From an uncultured Bacteroidales bacterium (GTDB taxonomy: Bacteria; Bacteroidota; Bacteroidia; Bacteroidales; Bacteroidaceae): a stretch of 64,000 nt of DNA. The translations under genes and the position numbers were made by a program. This document shows, in pieces, positions 1 through 8,151 of this stretch. Positions within the stretch are counted from its first letter, which is position 1; every line of letters starts with the position of its first letter. A model generated the notes under the pieces. It was not told where the DNA came from and searched no databases. It saw nothing but the letters and a program-made list of their open reading frames with translations. Location: contig CADCGD010000004.1 of the NCBI GenBank assembly GCA_902800925.1, forward strand, positions 1-64,000, read 5' to 3'.

Positions 1-1640
1 ATTCATGGAGAACATGTAGCGGTAGGTGGCAGAGCGGGCGCCTACTGATGCGGCATCCATACCATTGTGTACCGGGTCGTAGGGACGGCCGCAGTCTTTG
101 ATGGCCATCTGGATTCCGTCGTCTAACTCGCAGAGCGAGATGTCAAGATATTTAAGATGACGACTTCTGCGCTCCTGGGCATTTTTTAAGAGGGTCTGGA
201 TAGCAGAGAACATCTTAGAACTCATCTCGTCGCTCATCTCGCAGATGACGGCAAATAACTTTATCATCTTCTTCATCTCTTCAAGATTATGTTGCTCGTA
301 ATCTATCGAACATTCGAACTTAACACACGACAGCATCTTATCGACCAACGAGAACTTGGTATAGAACGGGTGCTTGAGGTGCTCCCTGTAGCCGTAGGCC
401 AGGCTGGCCACAAGGATAGGCACGCCACCCACAATCAATCCAAGCCACATGGCATCGGCACTGACCTTCGAAAGGCCAAGCATACTCAGATAGGCTATGA
501 TACCCATGGCGAATACCAGCACGATCTTGGCCGTTACGTGACCTGCCAGTTGCAGTACGACAGTGACATACACCGCTACGGCACAGAAGCAGAAGTAGTA
601 GATGCCAAAGCAGGTGAATACCCTGCGGGCCAGGGCGAGGTCGATACCGTCGAGCCCAAAACACCACAGGAAGAACTGCATCCCACCAGTATGGTGGCAG
701 TATTATTCATGATGCGCCGCAGTCCGTCGCTGTCGCCGATAGCACGCATATAGGTGACGAGCGAGACGCCAGCCATAGTGAGTCCCAAAACAACCGAGAA
801 CGTGGCCGACTGTATCTGCAGACATACATCAAAGAGCGTCAGCCCGTCGTGGCCTGCCACTTTCAGTACCAATGCGTTGCCCAGCAGCATAAAGGCATTT
901 ACCACGATAAAATATACGTTGAAACCGAAGCCATGCTTGAGGTTCTCGCCGATGATGGCGCCCAGGTCGCCCTGCGATCGCACCAGTCGGAACTGGCTCT
1001 TGCCCCTAAGGAAATGGGGCGATATGAGCGCGAGATTGATGAGACCCGAAATGACCGTGCCCCATGCCGCACCGCTGATGCCCATGCCGAGCACACCGAT
1101 GAAAAGGATGTCGAGCACCACATTGGCCGCACTGCCCGTAGCCACGGCCCGGGTGGCTAACTGCGGAAAACCCTCCTGCGTGGCAAAGTCGTTGAACGTG
1201 TTGTTTAGCGGCAGGATGAGCAGGTAAATGACGATCACCTGTAGGTACTCGCGGGCAAACGCTGCGCTCTCGGGTCTGCCGGTCAGTCCCAAAGAGATGC
1301 TGTCGAGGTTTAACCAGATGCCTAACGCCGCTAATACCGCCACCATCACCGCCGAGGCCAAAGCCGCCGTGTATATACGGTTGGCCTTGTCGCGGTTGCC
1401 CTTGGCCAGCTGACCTGCTGCAAGCACTGCGCCGCCGCGTTCACACACGCTCACTGCATTGACTATAGGTAGCACTACACTCACTGCGATGAAAGCATCG
1501 TTGCCCAACAGGTTGCTCGAGAAAAGCCCATCTACCAGCGTCGCTATGAGCGGTGCCAATGCCGTAAGCGTAACGCTCAACAGGGTTAGCCGGTAAGCCT
1601 TGTCGATAAGATAGCTGTTACGAAAATTGCTAATATTCAT
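1..1640 (-). pseudogene. MATE-family efflux transporter with C-terminal ATPase-like domain, frameshifted, runs off the window
   Basis: The start codon is at 1640 (MNISNFRNS). The first ~318 residues are a multi-span membrane protein of the MATE (multidrug and toxin extrusion) type, which exports cationic compounds in exchange for Na+ or H+. Near 682-684 (CCC on the plus strand) the reading frame breaks. Membrane segments continue in the frame one base behind, which stays open to position 1, so one base appears to be missing. After the last membrane segments a soluble part of about 100 residues follows, with a stretch IAIKDCGRPYDP-like (read as MAIKDCGRPYDP) resembling the G1 box of RsbW/HATPase domains. 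A MATE protein fused to such a domain is longer than a plain MATE protein (about 450 aa). The 3' end lies outside the window. The break is either a real mutation or a sequencing or assembly error. The MATE call is firm; the ATPase-like domain is inferred from one motif. Confidence 0.75.
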
Positions 1641-1767
1641 AGTTGCGATAGTTTTGCTTGACTGTTTTTATTTACACGCGCGGTCGCGTATGTTAATTTT
1701 AGCTCCCGTAAAATTGTCATAAGGTGTAATATTAAAAATAACATCGATTATTAATAGATTGTCGCTG

Positions 1768-1798
1768 CAAATTTACATAAAAAATCTAAATAACACAA
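1768..1798 (-). promoter_or_regulatory. Bacteroidetes-type promoter of the MATE gene
   Basis: Read on the minus strand, TTG (1796-1798) is followed after 20 nt by TAAATTTG (1768-1775), matching the -33/-7 pattern of Bacteroidetes housekeeping promoters. It would give a leader of roughly 120 nt, which contains a short GC palindrome at about 1675-1688. Confidence 0.65.
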
Positions 1799-1886
1799 AC
1801 TTTATCCCACTTTTTCCCTCATATGCATACAAAAAAATACCAAAAAAAAAGAGTCAAAAGCGACAAAAGGCGGAACAGCGAAATTC

Positions 1887-1917
1887 TTGTTTCATCTAAA
1901 AAAGCGCCATATCTTTG
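1887..1917 (+). promoter_or_regulatory. Bacteroidetes-type promoter with no large gene downstream
   Basis: TTG at 1887-1889 and TATCTTTG at 1910-1917 are separated by 20 nt, an excellent match to the -33/-7 consensus. The predicted transcript starts near 1924. The next 500 nt hold no convincing gene but much secondary structure, so this promoter probably drives the putative RNA annotated next. Confidence 0.7.
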
Positions 1918-1923
1918 CATCGT

Positions 1924-2431
1924 CGAAAGGAAACAACCGACACATATGCCATAGTCCTCAGTCGGCATAAATAATGTTCGCGCATGCGCGCACTGCGTGG
2001 TTTAAAAAAAATGGTTCCACCTTCCACGGATATGCCCAGAGTCCTTTGTTTAAAGGGGTTCTGGGCATTTTGCATGCGCGCGGACGTTTCACAATGCTTT
2101 CACAGAGATTCCACAGGGGCTGATACGACAACGGGAGTAGCTGATACGACTGCGGGAACAGCTAATACAGCAACGAGATAGCTGTTCTCGCAGAAAAGTC
2201 CTACGACTTTTGGAAAAGCTGTACGACTTTCTGAAAAGTGGTACGACTTTTTCACGGCTACAGCTGTCTCATACTCGGGAACAGCTAATACAGTACATCT
2301 ATCTCGCGTACCTATTTAATGTGTGAAAGGTTGGTGAAACGTTCGTGGAACGTTGGGAACGCCCCCGCACACGCGCGAGCCCTTTATTTACTGGGGCTCC
2401 AGCAAATCTGTGAAAGGTGAAACCTTTTTTT
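1924..2431 (+). ncRNA. Putative structured non-coding RNA of about 500 nt
   Basis: Not a family I recognise. Downstream of the promoter the sequence folds as follows. A 9-bp stem (1979-1987 with 2072-2080) closes a three-way junction. Inside it are a 5-bp hairpin (1996-2000 with 2024-2028) and a 16-bp hairpin (2032-2047 with 2053-2068) that includes three G-U pairs, which fit a plus-strand RNA only. Then come a 14-bp hairpin with one G-U pair (2151-2164 with 2179-2192), a 7-bp hairpin (2194-2200 with 2205-2211), a 6-bp hairpin (2234-2239 with 2246-2251), a 7-bp hairpin (2338-2344 with 2348-2354) and a 6-bp hairpin (2377-2382 with 2394-2399). The end is a short AAAGGT/ACCTTT stem followed by a T run (2413-2431). 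Small ORFs (1974-2123, 49 codons; 1984-2181, 65 codons) overlap it but lack clear ribosome binding sites. A decayed gene or repeat element remains possible. Confidence 0.4.
2110..2253 (+). repeat. Two short tandem-repeat blocks
   Basis: Three units of about 21 nt starting CTGATACGAC or CTAATACAGC lie at about 2121-2180. Three units of about 20 nt of the form GAAAAGNNNTACGACTTT lie at about 2193-2252. The second set folds into small hairpins one by one. The blocks are inside the putative RNA. Confidence 0.6.
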
Positions 2432-2536
2432 GAAAACAGCAATCATGGGGACAGGCATATTCTCGCTGTGCACGCACACATATATTTGATATTAATCAAT
2501 TTTTCCACACTTTCCTGCTAAAATACAAAGATTTTC

Positions 2537-2567
2537 TTGGAATATTGTTCGATTCGTCGTACCTTTG
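2537..2567 (+). promoter_or_regulatory. Bacteroidetes-type promoter of the 31-codon gene
   Basis: TTG at 2537-2539 and TACCTTTG at 2560-2567 are separated by 20 nt. The transcript would start near 2574 and give a leader of about 110 nt. In that leader an AACGC/GCGTT plus AGAG/CTCT interrupted hairpin can form between about 2581 and 2635. Confidence 0.75.
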
Positions 2568-2682
2568 CATCGTCAAAACAGAGAATGCAACGCCACACTT
2601 TGTACCTTTAGGTCAGAGATAGCGTTCTCTCAATGACAGAAAAAGATAATAAGGATAACAAACATTAAGAAAGGAAATAAAG

Positions 2683-2778
2683 ATGAAAAAGTTAATTAAG
2701 AAATGGTTGAAGAGCGAAGCTTACACTGAGTATTGCATCAATATGGCAAGAATGTACAACTTCAGAGCAGCCATCTAA
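2683..2778 (+). CDS. Small lysine-rich protein, 31 aa, unknown function
   Basis: The ORF starts at ATG 2683, 8 to 10 nt after an AGGAAA ribosome binding site, and ends at TAA 2776-2778. The peptide begins MKKLIKKWLKSEAY and ends YNFRAAI. Its N-terminal half is basic and could form an amphipathic helix. It has its own promoter (2537-2567), a ribosome binding site and a strong terminator 2 nt after the stop, so it is a self-contained transcription unit. That organisation is the main reason to call it real. I do not recognise a family. It could be a small membrane-associated or regulatory peptide, or a leader-type transcript; nothing in the sequence decides this. Confidence 0.6.
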   Translation: MKKLIKKWLKSEAYTEYCINMARMYNFRAAI

Positions 2779-2780
2779 AT

Positions 2781-2824
2781 AACGGACCGAATACCCTCAA
2801 TATTCCGGTCCGTTTTTCTTTTTT
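2781..2824 (+). terminator. Rho-independent terminator of the 31-codon gene
   Basis: AACGGACCG pairs with CGGTCCGTT, extended by AATA/TATT with one bulged C, and is followed by a long T tract interrupted once by C. Confidence 0.85.
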
Positions 2825-2825
2825 A

Positions 2826-2862
2826 GAGGTGAGAGGTTAGGGGTTAGAGGTTAGAGGATAGA
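2826..2862 (+). repeat. Dispersed mini-repeat, GAGAGGTTAG type
   Basis: A run of near-identical 7-9-nt words (AGAGGTGAG, AGGTTAG, AGAGGATAG). The same words recur at 4303-4332, 7106-7137, 26924-26960 and 46722-46755, two of which lie inside genes. Confidence 0.7.
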
Positions 2863-2874
2863 AAATACTGTTTA

Positions 2875-2930
2875 GATGAAAAATTTTTCATCTTTAATTT
2901 TTCATCTTTAATTTTTTTGTACTACCTTTG
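2875..2930 (+). promoter_or_regulatory. nhaD upstream region: 18-bp palindrome and TACCTTTG box
   Basis: GATGAAAAATTTTTCATC at 2875-2892 is a perfect palindrome, and its right half (TTTTTCATCTTTAA) is repeated directly at about 2898-2911. A -7 box, TACCTTTG, lies at 2923-2930. No good TTG is seen at -33. The palindrome is placed where a regulator of nhaD could bind, which is inference. Confidence 0.5.
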
Positions 2931-2969
2931 CAGGCAGAATGATAATATACTATTAAAAACAAACGAAAA

Positions 2970-4301
2970 ATGTCTGTACTAACTATCTGTATTGTTGCGG
3001 TTTTCGTAACTGGCTATCTGTGCATTGCATTGGAGAGCCTGACAAAAATCAACAAGGCGGCTATTGCCCTGCTGATGTGTGTCTTCTGCTGGACACTGTT
3101 AATGGTTGACCCCTTCGGGTACTATCCGATGGTAGAAAGCGGTGACGTGATACATCACATCGCTGAGGTCATTGAGCACCATTTGGGCGACGCCGGTGGC
3201 ACGCTGTTCTTCCTGATGGGTGCCATGACGATTGTGGAGATTGTGGACACAAACGGTGGTTTCAACTTTGTGCGCGACACGCTGAAGACTCGTTCAAAGC
3301 GTAAACTGCTGTGGCGTGTGGCCTTCATGACCTTCTTCCTGTCGGCCATCCTCGACAACCTGACAACATCTATCGTGATGATTATGGTACTGCGCAAATT
3401 GGTGCAGAACCGTGAGGACCGTCTGATCTACGCTGCATTGGTCATCATCGCAGCCAACTCCGGTGGTGCTTTCTCGCCCATTGGCGACGTGACCACCATC
3501 ATGCTGTGGATCAAGGGAGTTATCACCACACAGGGCGTACTGACAGAGATTTTCATCCCATCGCTCATCTCGATGGTTATTCCCGCCCTCATCCTCAGCC
3601 TGCAACTCGAAGGAAAGTTCGACAAAGCTCAGAACCTGCCCACTGCTGACGTCAGCCAGTTTACCAAGGTACAGCGTGATATTATCTTCTGGCTGGGCGT
3701 AGGTGGTCTGGTCTTCGTACCTATCTTCAAGACCATCACCCACCTGCCACCGTTCATGGGCATCCTGCTGGTACTCGGCGTACTATGGACAACGACAGAG
3801 ATTTTCCACTATAACACTGCAGAGGACGACACCATGGCTAAACGCGTCAGCGACATCCTGTCACGCATCGACCTGTCGACCATTATGTTCTTCCTGGGCA
3901 TTCTGATGGCTGTTGCCGTACTGCAGGAGGTGGGTGTGCTGACCCTGCTGGGTGAAGGGCTCAACGAGGCGTTCTCGGGCAACTACTACGTCATCAACGG
4001 CATCATCGGTGTGCTGTCGTCAATCGTCGACAACGTACCTCTGGTAGCAGGCTGCATGGGCATGTATCCTGTTGCAGCCGAGGGTGCTATGGCCATCGAC
4101 GGCATCTTCTGGCAGCTGTTGGCCTATTGTGCCGGTGTTGGTGGCAGCATGCTGATTATTGGCTCTGCAGCAGGTGTCGTCGTGATGGGCCTGGAGAAGA
4201 TCACCTTCGGCTGGTATATGAAGAAGATCACGTGGATCGTCTTCGTAGGCTACATGGCAGGTATCCTGACCTACTGGCTGGAGAAAGCCCTGTTCTTCTA
4301 A
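2970..4301 (+). CDS. nhaD: NhaD-type Na+/H+ antiporter
   Basis: This 443-aa integral membrane protein belongs to the ion-transporter superfamily. NhaD proteins exchange internal Na+ or Li+ for external H+ across the inner membrane, giving salt and pH tolerance. About 11-12 hydrophobic segments are visible. The conserved central parts AILDNLTTSIVMIMVLRKL and AANSGGAFSPIGDVTT (about residues 130-175) are present, as is SSIVDNVPLVAG near 350; paired Asp-Asn and Ser/Gly-rich half-loops of this kind are typical of the family. The length is usual. It is a single-gene unit bounded downstream by a bidirectional terminator. Confidence 0.9.
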   Translation: MSVLTICIVAVFVTGYLCIALESLTKINKAAIALLMCVFCWTLLMVDPFGYYPMVESGDVIHHIAEVIEHHLGDAGGTLFFLMGAMTIVEIVDTNGGFNFVRDTLKTRSKRKLLWRVAFMTFFLSAILDNLTTSIVMIMVLRKLVQNREDRLIYAALVIIAANSGGAFSPIGDVTTIMLWIKGVITTQGVLTEIFIPSLISMVIPALILSLQLEGKFDKAQNLPTADVSQFTKVQRDIIFWLGVGGLVFVPIFKTITHLPPFMGILLVLGVLWTTTEIFHYNTAEDDTMAKRVSDILSRIDLSTIMFFLGILMAVAVLQEVGVLTLLGEGLNEAFSGNYYVINGIIGVLSSIVDNVPLVAGCMGMYPVAAEGAMAIDGIFWQLLAYCAGVGGSMLIIGSAAGVVVMGLEKITFGWYMKKITWIVFVGYMAGILTYWLEKALFF

Positions 4302-4302
4302 T

Positions 4303-4332
4303 ATAGAGGTGAGAAGCTAGAGGTGAGAGAAT
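4303..4332 (+). repeat. Dispersed mini-repeat, AGAGGTGAGA type
   Basis: Words AGAGGTGAGAAGCT and AGAGGTGAGAGAATAG lie between the nhaD stop codon and its terminator. They belong to the same word family as 2826-2862. Confidence 0.6.
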
Positions 4333-4364
4333 AGAAAAGGGCGCTGATTGCAGCGTCCTTTTCT
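4333..4364. terminator. Bidirectional terminator between nhaD and the 2-hydroxyacid dehydrogenase
   Basis: AGAAAAGG, then a G/T mismatch pair, then CGCTG, ATTG loop, CAGCG and CCTTTTCT. The A-rich and T-rich flanks make it work in both directions. The convergent dehydrogenase gene stops 2 nt away. Confidence 0.8.
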
Positions 4365-4365
4365 G

Positions 4366-5316
4366 TTATACTATGTTCTGTGGCTTGCCGTCTAGGAAGG
4401 CACAGACATTACCAATGGCGACTTGTAGCAGCCGGATGCGCGCTTCTGTCGATGCCCAAGCGATATGCGGCGTGATGAACGCATTAGGTTGACGCAACAG
4501 GGGATTGTCAGACTTGGGCGGTTCCTCGGTGAGTACGTCGGCACAGAAAGCTGCCAGCCGACCTTCAGCCAGCGCATCGGCCACAGCCTGGTCGTCCACC
4601 AACGGACCGCGACCGGTATTGATAAGTATGGCCGACGACTTCATCTGTTGCAAAGCTTTCTTATTAATAAGGTGTCGCGTATTGTCTGTCAACGGACAGT
4701 GCAGCGACAGCACATCAGCCGTGCTGAGCAATTCCTCCAGAGAGGCTTTCTCGACACCAACAGGCAGTGTATCAGCTGCCTTGCTGGTCAATGCCTTCAC
4801 CTTCATGCCGAAGGCCAGCGCAATCTCAGCGACACGACGGCCTATGTTTCCCAGTCCTACGATGCCAAAAGTCTTTCCCGCCAGTTCCATGTGTGGAAAA
4901 TCCCAATAGCAGAAGTCAGGATTCTGGGTCCAGCGTCCCTGGCGGTTCTGTAGTGCATAGTGTTCCGTGCGATTGGTTACCGTCAGCAGATGGGCAAACA
5001 CCATCTGTGCCACGCTCTCCGTGCTGTAAGCAGGAACATTCGTGACAGTGATACCGCGTTCACGAGCAAATGCGACATCCACCACGTTATACCCCGTAGC
5101 CAACACGCCAATGTATTTAAGGTGTGGTAGCTGTTCCATCTCTGTTTTTCCGAGAACCACCTTGTTGGTCAGCACAACAGCTGCATCAGTACACCGTGCC
5201 ACGGTCTCACTCGGTGCAGTACGGTCATAAACCGTCAACTCACCCATTGTCTCCAGCTCCTTCCACGATAAGTCGCCGGGGTTGGCCGAATAGCCATCAA
5301 GTATCACAATCTTCAT
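4366..5316 (-). CDS. D-2-hydroxyacid dehydrogenase (glycerate dehydrogenase-like)
   Basis: The 316-aa cytosolic NAD-dependent dehydrogenase starts at MKIVILDGY (5316). An upstream ATG at 5358 only translates the promoter (MYLCNV) and is rejected. The Rossmann signature GIVGLGNIGRRVAEIA lies near residue 146. The catalytic Arg is in NTGRGPLVDD, and the catalytic His in TPHIAWAS near the C terminus. The best relatives are glycerate and hydroxypyruvate reductases (HprA type), which reduce 2-keto acids. The exact substrate cannot be read from the sequence. The gene is a single unit, divergent from the nucleoside kinase. Confidence 0.88.
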   Translation of the reverse strand: MKIVILDGYSANPGDLSWKELETMGELTVYDRTAPSETVARCTDAAVVLTNKVVLGKTEMEQLPHLKYIGVLATGYNVVDVAFARERGITVTNVPAYSTESVAQMVFAHLLTVTNRTEHYALQNRQGRWTQNPDFCYWDFPHMELAGKTFGIVGLGNIGRRVAEIALAFGMKVKALTSKAADTLPVGVEKASLEELLSTADVLSLHCPLTDNTRHLINKKALQQMKSSAILINTGRGPLVDDQAVADALAEGRLAAFCADVLTEEPPKSDNPLLRQPNAFITPHIAWASTEARIRLLQVAIGNVCAFLDGKPQNIV

Positions 5317-5347
5317 AAGCCTGCTATTATTTTTATCTGTAACGTTG

Positions 5348-5396
5348 CAAAGATACACATTTTTTTTGGTTATTTCGTTGAAAATGTGTATTTTTG
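5348..5396. promoter_or_regulatory. Divergent promoters for the dehydrogenase and the nucleoside kinase
   Basis: On the minus strand TATCTTTG (5348-5355) serves the dehydrogenase. On the plus strand TTG (5366-5368), 20 nt, TATTTTTG (5389-5396) serves the kinase. The two -7 boxes lie only 33 nt apart, so the promoters overlap and may compete. Confidence 0.7.
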
Positions 5397-5417
5397 TGCC
5401 GAAAAATCCTCAACACC

Positions 5418-7097
5418 ATGTTACAGATCCGCTGCAAGAACAACAATGTCACCAAGAGTTTCCCTGAAGGAGCCTCTCTGTTAGACATCTATCAGGAGTT
5501 TGCCGATGAGATAAAACTCCCCTACCCTGTAGTCTCAGCCAAAGTAAATAACGCCTCACAGGGACTAAAATTCAGAGTCTATCAGAACCGCGACGTGGAG
5601 TTCTTGGATGCTCGCGAGGGCAGTGGTCACCGTGTCTATGTGCGTTCACTGTGTTTCCTGCTCTACAAGGCCACACAAGACCTTTTTCCTGGTTCGAAGC
5701 TCTTCATCGAACACACCATTTCGCGCGGATACTACTGTAACTTCAAGAAAAAGAATAATGAGTCGTTGGCTGAAGGCGATGTGGAGCGCCTCTGTGAACG
5801 CATGAAGGAAATTGTCAATCTGGACATGCCGTTCCGTCGCACGGAGGCCACTAATGAAGAGGCCATCCGCGTCTTTGCCGAACGTGGTTTCCCCGACAAG
5901 GTGAAACTGCTGGAGACCAGCGGACAAATCTACAGCGACTACTATACCCTAGGGGACACCGCCGACTACTACTATGGTCCACTGGTACCCAGTGCGGGCT
6001 ATCTGAAGGTGTTTGGACTGGAACCCTATCACGATGGCATGCTGTTGCGTGTGCCCGACTGGAACGACCCCACCCGACTGGCTGAGAAGGTGGACATGCC
6101 GAAGACTTACGAGATGTTTGCCGAGAAGACGAAATGGGATATCATCATGCGCCTCAGTAATGCCGGTGATGTCAACAAAGCAATCCTCAAGGGGCATGCC
6201 TCGGAATTGATACAGGTTAGCGAAGCCCTACAGGAGAAGAAGATTGTGCAGATTGCCGAAGACATAGAACGCAGGTTCCATGCCGAGGAGAATCCCATCC
6301 GACTGGTACTCATCACAGGACCGTCATCGTCGGGAAAGACCACTTTCTGCAAGCGTCTGAGCATCCAGCTGCTGGCCTGCGGACTACGTCCCATGTCGTT
6401 CTCTACCGACGACTACTTCGTCAACCGCGTGGACACACCGAAGCTGCCTAATGGCGACTATGACTTCGACAACATCGAGGCTGTGGACTATCAGTTGCTG
6501 GAAGAACACCTGACGCGTCTGATGAATGGTGAGCGTGTGGAGATTCCTGAATATAACTTCTCTACTGGCAAGCGTGAGTGGAACGGTAAGAAACTGAAGC
6601 TGGCTGGCGACACAGTGCTCATCATCGAGGGTATCCATGCGCTGAACCCACAACTGACACAGAAGATAGAAAACTCGCTGAAGTACAAGATATACATCTC
6701 GGCACTGACCAGCATCTCACTCGACGACCACAACTGGATTCCCACACGTGACAACCGTCTGCTGCGCCGTATTATCCGCGACTACAACAAGGGAGCCTTC
6801 ACTGCTCAGGAGACCATTGCCCAGTGGGGGAATGTCTGCGAGGCAGAAGACAAATGGATTTTCCCCTATCAGGAGACTGCCGACGCTATGTTCAACTCAG
6901 CACTGAACATTGAGTTTGCCGTACTACGCACCCATGCGGAAATCATCCTCTCCAGCGTTCCCAAAAACTGTCCGGAATATAGTGAGGCCCACCGACTGCT
7001 GAAGTTCATCCACTACTTCCTGCCCGTCAGTGACAAGGAGATACCACCCACCAGCATCATGCGTGAGTTCTTGGGTGGCTCCAGCTTCAAATATTAA
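5418..7097 (+). CDS. Nucleoside (uridine-like) kinase with threonyl-tRNA-synthetase-like N-terminal domains
   Basis: The protein has 559 aa. The start is taken as MLQIRCKNNN (5418), because the upstream ATG at 5394 overlaps the promoter. Residues 1-60 resemble a TGS domain. About 85-240 resemble the second additional domain of ThrRS (IEHTISRGYYCNF, with HTIS as in HxxxH-type sites). From about 290 a P-loop kinase of the phosphoribulokinase/uridine kinase family follows, with GPSSSGKT near residues 301-308 and FSTDDYFVNR after it. Such composite proteins are common in Bacteroidetes and Firmicutes and are annotated as nucleoside kinases; phosphorylation of uridine or cytidine is expected from the family. 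It is a single-gene unit. Confidence 0.85.
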   Translation: MLQIRCKNNNVTKSFPEGASLLDIYQEFADEIKLPYPVVSAKVNNASQGLKFRVYQNRDVEFLDAREGSGHRVYVRSLCFLLYKATQDLFPGSKLFIEHTISRGYYCNFKKKNNESLAEGDVERLCERMKEIVNLDMPFRRTEATNEEAIRVFAERGFPDKVKLLETSGQIYSDYYTLGDTADYYYGPLVPSAGYLKVFGLEPYHDGMLLRVPDWNDPTRLAEKVDMPKTYEMFAEKTKWDIIMRLSNAGDVNKAILKGHASELIQVSEALQEKKIVQIAEDIERRFHAEENPIRLVLITGPSSSGKTTFCKRLSIQLLACGLRPMSFSTDDYFVNRVDTPKLPNGDYDFDNIEAVDYQLLEEHLTRLMNGERVEIPEYNFSTGKREWNGKKLKLAGDTVLIIEGIHALNPQLTQKIENSLKYKIYISALTSISLDDHNWIPTRDNRLLRRIIRDYNKGAFTAQETIAQWGNVCEAEDKWIFPYQETADAMFNSALNIEFAVLRTHAEIILSSVPKNCPEYSEAHRLLKFIHYFLPVSDKEIPPTSIMREFLGGSSFKY

Positions 7098-7105
7098 TTC
7101 TTTAA

Positions 7106-7137
7106 AGGTGAGAGGTGAGTGGTGAGAGGTGAGAGGT
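7106..7137 (+). repeat. Dispersed mini-repeat, GAGAGGTGAG type
   Basis: Five near-copies of AGGTGAG or GGTGAGT fill the gap between the nucleoside kinase stop and the ROK1 stop codon, which abuts the repeat. The same 37-nt arrangement occurs inside the GH31 gene at 26924-26960. Confidence 0.7.
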
Positions 7138-8120
7138 TACTTGAACAATGAGTATTCCTTGACCTTCCATGCCAAAGCGCTGGCTCCAAGGACGTTACGT
7201 TCGGAGTCATTGATCTTGGAGACTACAATCTTCACTTTGTCACGGATGTTGCCAAAGACATTCTGGACGAAGCCCTCTTCCATGGCAGCCCACATTCGAC
7301 CACTATACTTCGTCAGTTCGCCCGTAAGGATAATAGCCTCCGGATTAACTACGCTGGCATAGTTAGCCAAAGCGACACCCAACAGATAGCCAGTATATCG
7401 CCAGACCTCCAAAGCAATGCTGTCGCCTTCATCGGCAGATTCCGCAATATCATCCAGAGTGAGCGCTGTGTTCTGACGCATTTTGCTGGGTGCATCATTG
7501 GCTTCCAACAATTCACGAGCCGTCTGCAAGATGCCGCGTGTAGAGACATACTCCTCCAGACATCCCTTGCGTCCACAAGAGCATTGACGACCGCCAGCGT
7601 CTATACATGTATGACCCAACTCGCCAGCAAAACCGTCACTGCCCAGGTGAGCCAGACCGTTGCTAAAGAAACAACTGCCCAAACCGCTACCCACCAACGT
7701 CACAACAATGAAGTTGTCCATGCCGTGAGCAACGCCGAAAGAAGACTCGCCAAGAGCTGTCACATGGGCATCGTTGCCAAGTGCCACAGCCAGACCGATA
7801 CTGTCTCTCAACATAGCAGCAATGGGGACGATACCCTTCCACGGCATGTTCGGTGAATTCTCGATGCAACCCGTCAGGTAGTTGGAACTAGGTGCACACA
7901 TGCCTACCGAACGAATACTCTCATAGCCACCGTTATTCTCAGCCAGCATAATGACACGTTCGGAAAGCGCCTCTACGAAATTGTTCACATTGGGATAATT
8001 CTGGGTAGCAATGGTGTCTTGTGCCACAATATTGCCGCGCAGGTCAACTACGGCAACAGTCGTCGTGGCGACATCCACATTGATACCTATCACTTTGGAC
8101 TTTATCTTGTCGTTAATCAT
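7137..8120 (-). CDS. ROK-family protein, paralogue 1 (keeps catalytic Asp)
   Basis: The 327-aa protein belongs to the ROK (repressor, ORF, kinase) family of sugar kinases and sugar-sensing regulators. It has no N-terminal winged helix, so it should not bind DNA in the NagC manner. The zinc site is intact (GHTCIDAGGRQCSCGRKGCLEEY, about residues 186-208), as is the catalytic-base motif GNDAH with Asp117. The N-terminal phosphate loop is unusual: VDVATTTVAV replaces the normal DxGGT. It is cotranscribed downstream of a close paralogue, with a 31-nt gap. It could be a sugar kinase or a sensor; the loop change argues for caution. Confidence 0.82.
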   Translation of the reverse strand: MINDKIKSKVIGINVDVATTTVAVVDLRGNIVAQDTIATQNYPNVNNFVEALSERVIMLAENNGGYESIRSVGMCAPSSNYLTGCIENSPNMPWKGIVPIAAMLRDSIGLAVALGNDAHVTALGESSFGVAHGMDNFIVVTLVGSGLGSCFFSNGLAHLGSDGFAGELGHTCIDAGGRQCSCGRKGCLEEYVSTRGILQTARELLEANDAPSKMRQNTALTLDDIAESADEGDSIALEVWRYTGYLLGVALANYASVVNPEAIILTGELTKYSGRMWAAMEEGFVQNVFGNIRDKVKIVVSKINDSERNVLGASALAWKVKEYSLFK

Positions 8121-8151
8121 ATAGGCCTCTTAATTATATTCTTAATAATTG

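Noticed and set aside
1675..1688. ACGCGCGGTCGCGT palindrome before the MATE gene as an operator
   Set aside because: It is short, GC-rich and inside the leader; nothing else supports a binding site.
1974..2181. Two small ORFs (49 and 65 codons) in the structured region
   Set aside because: They cross strong RNA stems and tandem repeats, have no ribosome site and resemble no protein I know.
5317..5358. Upstream start of the 2-hydroxyacid dehydrogenase giving MYLCNVTDKNN
   Set aside because: It translates the TATCTTTGCAACG promoter box; the real start is MKIVILDG at 5316. The same artefact occurs before lysS (9234).
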